A stretch of 64,000 nt of DNA, taken from the NCBI GenBank assembly GCA_949130485.1, contig OX422187.1, positions 4,674,159-4,738,158 on the forward strand, read 5' to 3'. The stretch comes from Agelas oroides. Taxonomy: Eukaryota > Porifera > Demospongiae > Agelasida > Agelasidae. The notes below the pieces were generated by a model. That model was not told the DNA's origin. It did not search any database and was given only the letters and a program-made list of their open reading frames with translations. Each line of letters begins with the position of its first letter. Position 1 is the first letter of the stretch. Positions 23,376 through 35,300 of the stretch are shown here, piece after piece. The translations under genes were made by a program, and so were the position numbers.

Positions 23376-24311
23376 TTTTGTACAGGCCTATAAAAACAGA
23401 GTCAGACTGCAAAGCCTTTCAACAGGACATCAACAAAATAGTGAACTGGATCTCTGAAAACCATCTTACCATTAACGTAGAGAAGACCAAATGCATGACC
23501 ATCTCTAGACTAAGATCGACCATCCCCCTCCAAGTGGAAGTAAATGGACATCAAATTGAAGAAGTTATAACTTTCAAGTACCTGGGTGTATGGATTTCAT
23601 CTGACCTAAGCTGGACTAAGCATATTGAAATTACTTGCTCCAAAGCCAGACGAGTTCTGGGATACATGTACAGAACGTTTGCACCGTATTGCGAACCAGA
23701 TACCATCATTTCATTATACAAATCCCAAGTCCTCCCCATCCTAGATTACGCTTCAGTCGTCTGGGAGCCACACTTGAAGAAAGACAAACTTTTATTAGAA
23801 GCTGTCCAGCTTCAGGCCACCAGGATGGCCAGCAGACAATGGAGAGAAAACGGTGTGTCATTAAATCAAAGATTTGAGCTTCCAACATTAGAAAACAGAC
23901 GTAAATATTTTAAACTATTACTTACTTACAAGTTTTTAAGTGGTTATACTTATTGTCCCACAGGCTATTTTGTACAGCACCCTAACCCAAACCCTAGATT
24001 GTTTCATTCTAAATATATTGTTCAACCTTTTGCTAAGACTGAAGCTTATTATCATTCCTTTTTCATTGACTCTGTAAGACTATGGAACTCCTTACCAAAT
24101 AGCATTGTTAATAGTCCATCAGTTCTGTCGTTTAAAACTGGTATTAGGTTGTATTTGTCCATTAATTAATATGCTTCTATTTTTTCTTTTATTTCCGTAT
24201 CCCTTTGTATTAGCAACTTGCTATTGGGATGCTTGTACCTGGTATTTTCTAAATTCCATGGTGTTTCAGTATAAAAAAAATAAAAATAAAAAAAAATAAA
24301 AAATAAAAAAA
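23376..24311 (+). mobile_element. 5'-truncated non-LTR retrotransposon (LINE)
   Basis: The insert ends in an A-rich AATAAA-type tail (24270-24311) and is flanked by ATCGAC at 23370-23375 and 24312-24317, a short target-site duplication. It landed inside the minisatellite. It begins just after the catalytic Asp-Asp box of the reverse transcriptase, so it is dead on arrival. Confidence 0.8.
23377..24169 (+). pseudogene. LINE reverse transcriptase C-terminal fragment
   Basis: About 264 residues. The start, L-Y-R-P-I, is what normally follows the catalytic box in Jockey/CR1-like RTs. Conserved thumb-region motifs follow: W-I-S-E-N-H-L-T-I-N-V-E-K-T-K-C-M, then F-K-Y-L-G-V-W-I-S-S-D-L-S-W, then L-P-I-L-D-Y-A-S-V-V-W-E-P. 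The frame runs uninterrupted to a stop before the A-rich tail. The fingers, palm core and endonuclease are absent through 5' truncation. Confidence 0.85.
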
Positions 24312-24505
24312 ATCGACGGATGGACGGATGGATGGATGCATGTATGGACAGATGGACGGATGGACGCATGAATGGACGGATAGATTGACGGATGGATGGA
24401 TGCATGCATGAACTGATGGATGGACGGATGGATGGACGGATGGAAGGACGGATGGATGGACGGATAGAATGACGGATGGATGGATGCATGCATGAACTGA
24501 TCATG

Positions 24506-24539
<34 letters not shown>

Positions 24540-25639
24540 ATACGGATGGATGGACGGATGGATGGACGCATGGATGGATGCATGTACGGACGCATGGATG
24601 GATGCATGGATGGACTGAGGGATAGACGGATGGATGGACGCATGGATGGATGGATGTACACATGGAAGGCCGCATGGATGGACAGATGGATTTACGGATG
24701 GATGGACGGATGGACATACACATGGATGGATGCATGGATGGACGCATGGATGGATGCATGGATGGACTGAGGGATAGACGGATGGATGAACGGATGGATG
24801 GACCCATGTATGGACGGATGGGCGGATGGATTGACGGATGGATGGACGAATGAATGGACAGATGGATGGACGTATGCATGGACTGATTGATGTACGAATG
24901 GATGGACGGATGGATGGACGCATGAATGGACGGATGGATGGACGGATGGATGGACGCATGAATGGACGGATGGATTGACGGATGGATGGATGCTGATGGA
25001 TGGACGGATGGATGGACGCATGTATGGATGTATGGATGGACGGATGGATGGAATGATGGATGGACTGATGGATGGACGGATGGACGGATGGACAGATGGA
25101 CGGATGGATGGACGGATGGATGGACGGATGGATAGACGCATGGATGGACGGATGGATGGACGGATGGACGGATGGATGGACGGATGGATGGACGGATGGA
25201 TAGACGCATGGATGGACGGATGGATGGACGGATGGATGGACTCATTGATGGACGGATGGATGGACGGATGGACGGACGGATGGATGGACGGATGAATGGA
25301 CGGATGAATGGAGGTATGGATGTACGGATAGATGGACGGAAGGATGGACAGATGGAGGAACGGATCGATGGACGGATGGATGAACGGATGGATGGACGCA
25401 TGTATGGACGTATGGACGGATCGATGGACAAATGGATGGACGCATGGATGAACGGATGGATTGACGCATGAATGGACGGATGGATGGACGCATGCATGGA
25501 CTGATTGATGTACGGATGGATGGACGGATGGACGGATGGAGGGATGCATGGATGGACTGAGGGATAGACGGATGGATGAACGGATGGATGGACCCATGTA
25601 TGGACTGATGGACGGATGGATGGACGCATGAGTCTTATA

Positions 25640-27161
25640 GGCTTATTGCTGCTCTGGCTACACACAAGACAGGAAATACATGCTACATATTCACACTACA
25701 TGCATTCCCAGACCTTCAACATACCAGTTCTTCTCTCTTACCAACCTTCCATAACCTCCATTCAAAAGTTAGCTTCAGGATAGCCCTTAGTAACAATTTC
25801 AGAGCATCTATTTTTCGTCTGGGGAAACATGCCTCTAATTGGAAGCATTCTTTACCCTATGTTTTGAGGTAGCTTCTGCCAGGCCTGTGACTATAATATG
25901 ACACAAGCAATCAGAGTGCAAGCAAAACAAAAGTACAAACATTTCTGGTTGAGAGCTACAGAGAAGTGAGTTTGGATCACCTTGTCCAGCGATGATCATG
26001 CCAATAACCCCCACAGGATGGCTAGCCATCAAAGTGGAAGATAAGTACATATATACGACATGTAGCTATATTTACAGGGATGAAGTTTGACTGACACATG
26101 GTCAGGTCAGTGCAAATTGGTGGGTGATAAAGTAGTGTGTGGTTGTATGGTTCATATTATGTAGTTAGCTGTCCAAATGACGGGTAGTATCAACTAGTAT
26201 TCACTGGTGTTTACATGCAGCATGGTTCACTGGCCTTAGTCTATTGGTTTGCACGTGGTGGAATGAGTCACTAGCCTGATTGTTATGGCTATATGCCTTG
26301 ATATTCTGTGGGGGTGGTGGGATGTAACAATTAAGTGGTGACAGGAGCTCTTGTCTGTTTTTAAAGGGGCTAACTCACACTTCCTTCTCCAAACAACTGT
26401 GGTACAGCAGCCTAGGAGTTCCAGTCCTTCATCTGCATTCTTCTGCAGATATCATTATGCCTAAGAATTTCTCCGTTGGCGGTTTCACTTGTTGTCTTGT
26501 TCAGTACTTATTTTACCAAGATCTTTTGCTCGCTTCCTCTGTTGTTTCCTCACACAGTGCTGTTTCAATCTTGTCTCCTTTGTCCAGTTGGTCTTCCCAT
26601 TGTAGACCTGGCTGTAGCTGCAGAAAGTACACTACATTGGCTGTATATCCATAGTTAGTGTCTAGTCAGAATTGACTATAGAGGATCCCATTGAGGCAAT
26701 TTTATTTGGTTGTGCCTAGCTTTTCTGAGCATGCAGAATAAGGGCACCAGCATATCTCTTTCAACTAGCTGTTTCCAATTCAAGAAACTCTGTATGTAAG
26801 TTGGCCATCACAGCAATTGCCGGTATGCCCAATGCTACATCCTGCCGCTGCTCATAGATTTCCCACCATAGCTAAGTGGGTGGATCTCAGCACATCTTTT
26901 TCCATTCTGCAACCAGGTCTGACCCTGTCTTCCTCTGTAGTCCTAGTAGCCATAACCAAAATTCAGATCAAGGCTTGATGCCTTGGTTATGACTACTAGG
27001 ACTGCTAGGAGAACTATGTGTCACAATTGGGCTTTTAAAAGGTTACGAGTTCAGCCAGGGTTCCAGTTCAGTCCAGCTCTGAGAGAGTGAGAATCAGTTG
27101 GAATTCAGCTGAGGCCTCTAGGCAATGCAGCTTATGTAGCTTGTCTTCACTCCTCTGCCAG
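25640..27161. other. Non-coding DNA with a hairpin
   Basis: A hairpin at 26940-27002 has arms GTCCTAGTAGCCATAACC and GGTTATGACTACTAGGAC. No supported exon; open frames at 26457-26658 look random. Confidence 0.4.
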
Positions 27162-27238
27162 GGGTCCAAGTGGCTTAATGGTAAGACCATCTGACTAGTA
27201 TTCAGAAGGTCTTGGGTTCGAATCCCAGCTGGATCCCA
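27161..27238 (+). tRNA. tRNA-Thr(AGT)-like gene or tRNA-derived SINE head
   Basis: The sequence folds as a tRNA: a 7-bp acceptor stem (GGGGTCC with GGATCCC), a D arm around GTGGCTTAATGGTA, an anticodon stem TCTGA/TCAGA with loop CTAGTAT (anticodon AGT), and a T arm TGGG-TTCGAAT-CCCA. A run of eight T follows directly, as for RNA polymerase III termination. The D-arm/anticodon junction is one base short in my fold. The minus-strand translation (GIRTQDLLNTSQMVLPLSHL) is a stretch I remember from many unrelated predicted proteins, which suggests a repeated tRNA-derived element. Confidence 0.55.
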
Positions 27239-28084
27239 GATTTTTTTTCCACGGCTCACTTTCTCAACAAAACATCATCACTTACTGCCTTGTTTACTGA
27301 AACATTGGAGAATTAAACTGCATTTACATATGGTTGGGATGAACCTGAGCAAACTTCAGACTACATCCTCATATGTACATACTTCTGTCTGTAATATGGT
27401 GCCAGCTGAGCTAAGCTACATTGTTAGACAGTACATGGCATGCATGATAGTATTCAACCAATGCCAGTTTCAAGTTTTACTGTTCAGGCAGCCAGTACAA
27501 GCAATCTCGTGTTACCTTCAGCAGAGGACAGCTGGAATGTGAGCACAAATTGTAGAGGGTGACAGTTATTTGATAGCTGTATGGTTTGAGTGTGCACCAT
27601 GAATTATAGCTAGCTAGCTGCACATGCATGATGACGTACCTCTAAGCTGCCTCAATTGGGAACAATCTATGGATGACAGATGGAGAAGGGAAGTTCTATA
27701 ATGTCAGTAGACCTGGGGGTGTCCACCACTCAAATTTTTTTTTTGGGAGTTGTAGAGCCTCTCATCTGTTTTAAGGCCAATTTTAGTCCCTTGCTGTCTA
27801 TCTTGCACTTTCCATGGCACTACCATAGTGTGTTACTCCACTGCACAATGATTATTCTAGATAGTTGCATGGGCTTTGGCCTACTAAGCCCATACCTACA
27901 TAGCTATACACCACTGCTCTGTAGCACTATGCTTCTCAGTGATCAATTGTACGAATGCATAACAGTTGCTCAGTGATGCAAGGCATAATTTATAGTGGAT
28001 GTATTTGCATATCTCTAGTATAGTTAATAACTGCAACACCACTGAACAAAACTGTGCTGCCTAGATAACAGGTTATAACTTGTC
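27239..28084. other. Non-coding DNA, nothing recognised
   Basis: Short random open frames only. Confidence 0.4.
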
Positions 28085-28455
28085 TGTGTTGCACTGTCAC
28101 ATTCTCCTGTGGTACACTTTGTCTATCTGTGTTGTGCCATCACACCCTCCTGTGGTACACTTTGTCTATCTGTGTTGTACCATCACACCCTCCTGTAGTA
28201 CACTTTGTCTATCTGTGCTGCACTGTCACACCCTCCTGTGGTACACTTTGTCTATCTGTGTTGTACCATCACACCCTCCTGTGGTACACTTTGTCTATCT
28301 GTGTTGCACTGTCACATTCTCCTGTGGTACACTTTGTCTATCTGTGTTGTACCATCACATTCTCCTGTGGTACACTTTGTCTATCTGTGTTGTACCGTCA
28401 CACCCTCCTGAGGTATAGCTTATCTATCTGTGTTGCACTGTCACAAACCTCCTGT
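28085..28455 (+). repeat. Tandem repeat, 43-bp unit, about 8.6 copies
   Basis: The unit TGTGTTGTACCATCACACCC followed by TCCTGTGGTACACTTTGTC recurs every 43 bp. Since 43 is not a multiple of 3, the three open frames across it cycle through the same residues (for example C-L-S-V-L-H-C-H and S-I-C-V-V-P-S-H). They are artefacts. Confidence 0.9.
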
Positions 28456-29202
28456 ATAATCTACTGTAATATGGAGCAGGCTGCTAACACAGAAATATGA
28501 CCCCATTAAATACTTGCAGTATAGAATTTGAAAACAGTAATGTTGGAGAATTAAATAAAAAAGAATAACGGTATTAAATAGTAATCCACATTGAGGCTAT
28601 ATAACTGCCAATCCACTTACACTCTTGGAAGAAGTTTTGAGTTATATTTTTAACAACGGTTCACCTTCTGTTTGAAACGATCATCATTTGCGTTGATAAC
28701 CATTTGCTGTTCTCTGATTGAGTTCACTGGGTGTGGGCAATTAACCTCATCTTGTCTTCACTTCTGTAATTGCTTGTCCATGTGCTAATTGGTTCTGCTT
28801 AGAATATGCTTTCTTCGTGAACCTGTGTCTCAAAAAGAACAGAGTAATCTGCATATGCACATATATCTGGGATGGGTGTAACCAGTTTCAGTTGTAGTTT
28901 GGAACCCACAATTATATTTTAAGGAAGTGCTGGAAATGCACAAAATAGATTCACTTCAGGTATATTCAAGTACACATACGCTCAGATACAAAGATTTACG
29001 ATAATTATGATTGTATGAGTCATAATATCATCCAATGATTGAATTTTAATATTTCTGTTGACTGGCTGACTGACTTACTGACTGATCGATTGATCAGGAC
29101 ACTTTCGTAAACCCCTCCGTACACATGCACAGAATATTAATTCACCTTACTGTGACCAAGAAACAATTTATTATACACTTTTCACTATTCTGATTATTAC
29201 AG
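28456..29202. other. Intron upstream of the gene 1 transmembrane exon
   Basis: From about 29100 the sequence matches the intron before the gene 2 transmembrane exon (about 58480-58571), for example ATTAATTCACC and TGTGACCAAG. No ectodomain exon was seen. Confidence 0.5.
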
Positions 29203-29341
29203 GTGAAGCCACCTCTTCTGTTGATACTGGAGCTGTCATTGGTGGAACTATTCTGGGCATCATAGCCTTGATTGCATTAGTTATTCCCCTCCTTGGCTGC
29301 CTCATTTATAACAAGAAAAAGAAAAGAAGACTTTATATGCG
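29203..29341 (+). CDS. Gene 1 transmembrane exon
   Basis: 139-bp exon, phase 1 in (acceptor ATTATTACAG), phase 2 out (donor GTATGT). It encodes [11 protein letters not shown], a hydrophobic helix of about 23 residues ([20 protein letters not shown]) and a basic stop-transfer (N-K-K-K-K-R-R). The near-identical exon in gene 2 is 58572-58713. Confidence 0.85.
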
Positions 29342-32300
29342 GTATGTGGTTATACAGTACGCATCTTTAAATGATGCTTGTCATTTAAATGCTTAGGTAG
29401 GGTAGAGTTCTAGAAGAGCTCCTTATGTGTCAAAGCCTTACCAGAATGCATGTTAAATCTTATTCTTTTTTATTTTCAGTGTTCGTAATGAACGATTGTG
29501 CCATACGTATCAAGGAGCTCGAGGTGTAGAAGTGGAGATGCAGCAATTTGACAAACATGGGTACTACTTCTGTATCTGTTGTATTGCATAAAGATGATGA
29601 GTTTTCTGCTGCAGTATGCCATAAGCACATTGCTTATAAAAAGAGATTGGTAGGGAGAAATGAGTTTACAGAGAAGCTTAGAACCCAGCTGGTCCAGAAT
29701 TTGAAGCAGTGTCTTTCTGACATTAATATTATGTCTGTGAGTTTGGTTCTCAACAGTTTCATCACTTAATGGAGCCTTCAACAAAATACTTAACAGCAAG
29801 TCTTGGAATGCAAGATAGATAGGCACTAAACAACAACTAAGCTGATATGGACCTTAATTTGATCATAATTTTACTTTCTCTGTCCATGGACATTTATAAC
29901 ATCTGAGCTAGTACAGACTCTTCAAATAGCTAGTTTTCCTTTCCCGGTTTGTGCATGCTTATAGAAGTAGAACTGCTATACCAAAGACAGTATAAGACAT
30001 GAACCAGAACCAATTGACCAACGTACTGTATTGTAAGGAGAGCAACAAAGTATACTTTCTACAAATTGGTACTACAAAAGATCGGTAGAAACCCTTCTAC
30101 CAAGTCAGTGCCATCAGAAATCATTTAGTAGTATACAACTTTGTAGTGCTCGACATACTTGAAAATTTGGTAGGAAATCTGAAGCTAAATAGTACTTATG
30201 TACGATTACACAAGTGTAATACAGTGAGAGAAATAACACAAAAAGAGACAGAATAAAAAAAAATCAGGTGGAATTATCTTCTAGGTTTCTGTAGACACCT
30301 GCTTGATGATGGTAATTGTCCAAATTGTGCAAGTGATGGACAAACATTATTTCATCTCATCTCATCACGGTAACATTAACAAACTCAACTTAAAAGTTAC
30401 ACATTAAATGTACATGTGTATGTGTCAGTTGTGATCTTCCTAGTACACAATGTTTGATTTGGACATATCTTTTCTTGAAGGGCTAATGCTGAGCTGAATG
30501 AAGAAGTTACTAGGTATCTACAGGACTTCCCTGCAGAAATGATTTATCACACAAGAAACCTCCATCTGCTTGACTCTGTTGGGCAAGGTAAGAAAATGTG
30601 TGAACATGTTTGCTGCTGTATACTAGAGTTGTTCTCAAGTTACTCCAATGTTGAGATATGTAGGTGCTGGTCACAACACAAGGTGCCTAGATAATTTTTG
30701 TTTACATGAAGAAAGAACTTCCTAAAAAATAAATAATCAATGAAGAATGGTCTTCCTGGAAAAAGGCAGGCCTATAAACATTACATTATAGAAAGTCACC
30801 CACTGCGTACAGTGCATTTTGGGCAATACCAGGCCTCATCAGCTGTGCTGGGATGACTGGGAAATGCGGACTGCTCTCTTGTACAGGAAAGGCAGTCAGG
30901 TAGCTGGCCTTATCAACATGCTAGATAAAAGCATTTCAAAGATAGTGTCTCTTCACATAGATGTCCTTCTTGTTCCAAAGACAGCAATGATTGTAATTGA
31001 CATGTGTTGATGACATGCAAACAGTTGAGACTAAGATAGTTATAATTGGCTAGCAATATATTCTGGCACTGATTTTCACTTTGAGCTGTTATAAGCATAC
31101 ATAAGTTTTGGTCTAGAAGATACGTAGTAGTTCTGGCATTTCAAAATTGCAGTAAGCATACATTTTTCACAACAAATAGCTTCAAGATCCTACATGTAGG
31201 CTTCAAGTACAAACTGAGATGCCTGGGACATAGAATGAAAGTGACAGCAATATACTCAAAATGGAATTAGATCATTTGTGGCAGCCGTGGATGGAAAATG
31301 ACTGATCATCACATCATGTATTTAGACATGTTCAAAGTACTGTATTGCTAAACACTCAGTTTATAGGGTGGAGCTCATGCACACTTTGTAGACACATCAG
31401 ATAGTTATACACTTATGAAGTGCACGAGTCCTGCCCTTAACAAAATTTATCAACACAGCACATGATGCAGTCAAAATATGAGGCATATGAGACTATAATG
31501 AGGCAGTAGCTTTGATCTCAAATACAGCTGGAAGTGTGTTACCAATCTGAGGTGACTTGTATAGTTTGTTTGATTCCAACTCTACAAGAACAAAGGCAGT
31601 TTGATTTCATATCAATACTGTGAAGTAGAGCCACAAACTCCAGACTAACCAAACACAAGAGGCAGATCAGCTAGCTAGCTATTGCAGATTACAAAGTAGA
31701 GAAAAATGTCTGGTGCTTGCTAGAGAAGTCTGTTACAAAGAGGAGTGGCTCAAGCAATCTGGATCAGAAGCTTGGCTTGCATTGATGGAATTTTTTGTCA
31801 CGTACATCTGTTGACAATCTTCCACTTGTAGGTTGCATATACATGAACTGTCTGTCTCATACCGTAATCGCCCATGGGCGTACTTTCGAGAGATTACGGT
31901 ACTTGTAACCGTATGTGTATATACTCTCGGTCATTTCCAGTTTTTCAAAACTATCTACATAATCTTCAGATACATTGCATTGCAATGGTGTTCAGAAGCA
32001 GTAATTTAGAGGATTCTCAGATTTCAGACACCAGACTTCAAAGGTCAAAGAGCAAAACATTTCAAGTGTCCGAGTATCAATCAGTGCCTCTACTATTCAT
32101 TACAGGAGAGTTTGGCATTGTGTACAGAGCTCGGCTTATCAGATCAACCATAAGGAGAACAGATTGTGAAATTGTGGCTGTAAAAACTGTTAAGGGTAAG
32201 GATATATTATACAGCCATGATGTAAGTTATGTACACATATACAGTTACACAATTACACTTGCTGCCTTTGATGATGATGTAAGTTAAACATATATAGTTG

Positions 32301-35300
32301 GCGATTGTCTGCCTTTCATATACTGTAGTATCTTTTCCCCCTTAAGCCGTCCTTATGCCGTCCTACCTCACCTCTTGGGATTTACATTCTTAGTAGCATT
32401 AACCCTTTAATAACCCTTTAAGTCCGAATGTTGTAGATCTGCAACAGTTTGACATTGAAATTTTGCAAGTAATTTTAGGACCCAAAGGGTTGTAAGGCAT
32501 GGACTCCTCACTAAAACAGTTCTCAAGAAGAGTAACTATTCCTTGAGAGCAGTAGCATAGCCAAACCTGGTCCCTTGCTGTTCGCGAGTTTGGCGTTACT
32601 GTTGGAGACCTGCACTGCACGCATGTATACCTACCAAAGTCGTGGGTCGCAACTACCACCAATTTAAGACTGACAGCATTTCAAATGACCTAGAAATAGC
32701 CTTAGGACTAAGCTGAGTGGCTCAAAAATGTAAACATTTACTAGGAGAGCATGCCCCCCCCCCCACAGGAAAAGTTCTCTGAAATACATGTGGTGCCAGG
32801 GTATCATCTGTGACCTGGCTACGCCACTGCTGGAGAGTCATGTTACCACACTTGAAGAATTCTTGGCCTTGATGATATATTATTGATAAAACTTGATTTG
32901 TAATGTTTCAAGGGCACTTTGGCTCTCTTCATCAGGCTAGTACAACTGAGAGAATGACACTTCCTAGCCTGATGAAGTGCCCCCGACTGTTGCAAAATAT
33001 ACCATCGAAGCCAAGAATCCTTGTGAACTTCAAAAACTATATAAGAGCAAAGGACACTCAACTTCCAAACACACTTCAACAAACTTCTTATTAGACCAAG
33101 CTCACTTTGGTAAGATGTTACCTTTGTATTGGGGCCAGTAATGGCCAAATCACTATCAGCAAAAACCATTTTTAACAACCTAGTTAACAAATTGTTCTCC
33201 TTCTTTAAGTGATAAATTACTTCTCCAATACTAAGTAGTAATAACTTTATTTATTTGTTGTTCGTGGAGATTTTCATGTAATTGATTACATAATTTAAGC
33301 TAGCTGGCATTAAGCTAGCTATGGACATGGTTTAATGACAATCTCTCTCTCTGACAATGTTTAGGTTTTCTTGATCCAAGTGATGTTGCAAACATTCTGA
33401 AGGAGTGTCTGAAAATGAAGGCATTTGTGCATCCCCATGTGATGGGTATCCTCGGTATCTGTCTTGCTGGCCAGGCCCCATACATAGTGATGCCTTTCAT
33501 GGCCAATGGCAGTCTCCACTCATACCTCAGGAAACACAGGGCAGAGCTACTGATTTCTGAAGACGAAGATATTGATCTGGTACAAGAAATTGTTGCATGT
33601 CAGGGGCCCAGGGCCATAGTAACAAGCAAGTACTAATTGCTATGCAGTGATCAGTTAGTTAGTCCAGCCTAGTTACATGTGTAATTGATAAAAATGGCTG
33701 ACAAGCCTATAAGAGTCGCTCTGTTGGAAGGTGACTTTGCTGTCCTTAGCCTGCTGGGGTTCCCTCTGGGACTCACCATACAGCTACAGCAAAGTAATTT
33801 GAACCTTGCTGATGCCCTTATATGGACTGCCAAGTCTTCAAAGAGTGCCGTCTCTATCTACCCACATTCCAAGGGCATATCTACCTCTATTGGGAATGAG
33901 GCTATGTTCACCAGTATGGCTTGTGAGCTTGAGGCACCAAATTGCCCTTGTAGGGAAAATGATTTGAAGCTGAGTTTGAGATGGTGTGTGCCAATGATTC
34001 TGTCATGGTTTGCTGTCTGTAAATGTGTATACTGTACATAGACATAATTTTCCCTCCTTACACTACTAATGATGTAACCAGAGCTTAAAAGCTGCCGGCT
34101 GTCATTTGGAGTGCTCTTAAGTTCCTGATATGATCAATGCATACATACAGGTCTGTAAAACCCAAAAGAGGATGATTGACATGTGCCTTCAGATTGCCAA
34201 AGGAATGGAGTACCTCACTGAACACAAGTTGGTGCACAGAGATCTTACAGCAAGAAACTGCATGTACGTTACATACTTCATTTGTTACACTCAAAAGGTT
34301 TACCTTGCATGCATGTAAGTGCTGCCCTTCCGTGGTGCAGGTATACTTGTTAATATGGTGCAGTGTTGCATCTTTTCAGGCTGGATCAAAATTATGTCAT
34401 CAAAGTGGCTGATTTTGGGCTATCTGAGAACACCTATGCAAAGACCTACTTTCGACAGGAGCCAACTGCTGGTGTCAAACTACCTATAAAGTGGATGGCT
34501 TATGAGAGTCTGACTGATGGAATATACTCAGAGAAAACGGATGTGGTGAGTTCAAGACCTTAATACCCTAGTAATACCTTGAAAGGGTTTAGGTTTGCCT
34601 CTAGACTGCAATTTGCTAAGTTGTACAAATTAAAAAAATTGCTGGTTGTAAAGCCGACTTTCTGTGCAGTGGTCATTTGGAGTGACATGCTGGGAGATCT
34701 TCAGTACTGCCAAGACACCCTATCCTGGCATCCACCCAACATCTCTGATTGCTAAGCTGGAGAATGGAGAGAGGCTCCCAAAGCCAAATAATGCTGCTTG
34801 CTCTGATTCAATGTATGTAAATGTGATCTTCACAATGCATGCCTTCAGCCCAGAACATGTAGCATTGTATATAGCTAGTAGGCACATGAAATGCATTACG
34901 TTGTGTAAGTGGGGCATCATTTTCAGTGCACAGTGTAACAGTCCCTCCAATTAGTGATGACATTAGCAACCAAGTTCATAAACAAACCAGAAGGTAACAC
35001 TCATAATTATAGTTATGTAACATACAAAGTAATAGTTATTCCCAAAATGCAGGTATGTGATAATGCTAGGGTTGTCAACATGAAAAATAAAGTTCACAAG
35101 TAGAGAACACTTATACCCTCATAGTTTTACCTTGCCTATGGTGACTTGCACTGTGCAAAAAGTTTGATGAAAATCTGTTGATTTCAATGGAAATGGGATG
35201 TGTTTGTACTGCACTGCAAACCATGGTTTAGAGGAAATTCTCTGAAAATTGGTCTACAGCACCTAGTAAAACAATACTTGGTGGCCAAGCTATGAAATTA

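Larger units (their letters stand above)
23255..25630. repeat. GGAT/GGAC minisatellite, split by a LINE insertion
   Basis: Imperfect repeats of GGAT and GGAC, often ordered as a 12-mer GATGGATGGACG, fill 23255-23375 and 24312-25630. Because the repeat lacks stop codons in several frames, long open frames arise on both strands: Pro-Ser-Ile-His/Arg repeats on minus (up to 499 codons) and Met-Asp-Gly-Arg/Trp repeats on plus. These are by-products of the repeat, not proteins, in the absence of any start context or homologue. Confidence 0.9.

Noticed and set aside
23255..25630. CRISPR array
   Set aside because: The repeat is a short-period satellite without unique spacers, and the window is eukaryotic.
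24166..25665. Minus-strand 499-codon frame of Pro-Ser-Ile-His/Arg repeats
   Set aside because: It is a by-product of the stop-free GGAY minisatellite; overlapping frames on both strands are equally open.
28080..28500. Three overlapping frames rich in Cys and Leu
   Set aside because: They arise from the 43-bp tandem repeat, which cycles through all frames.
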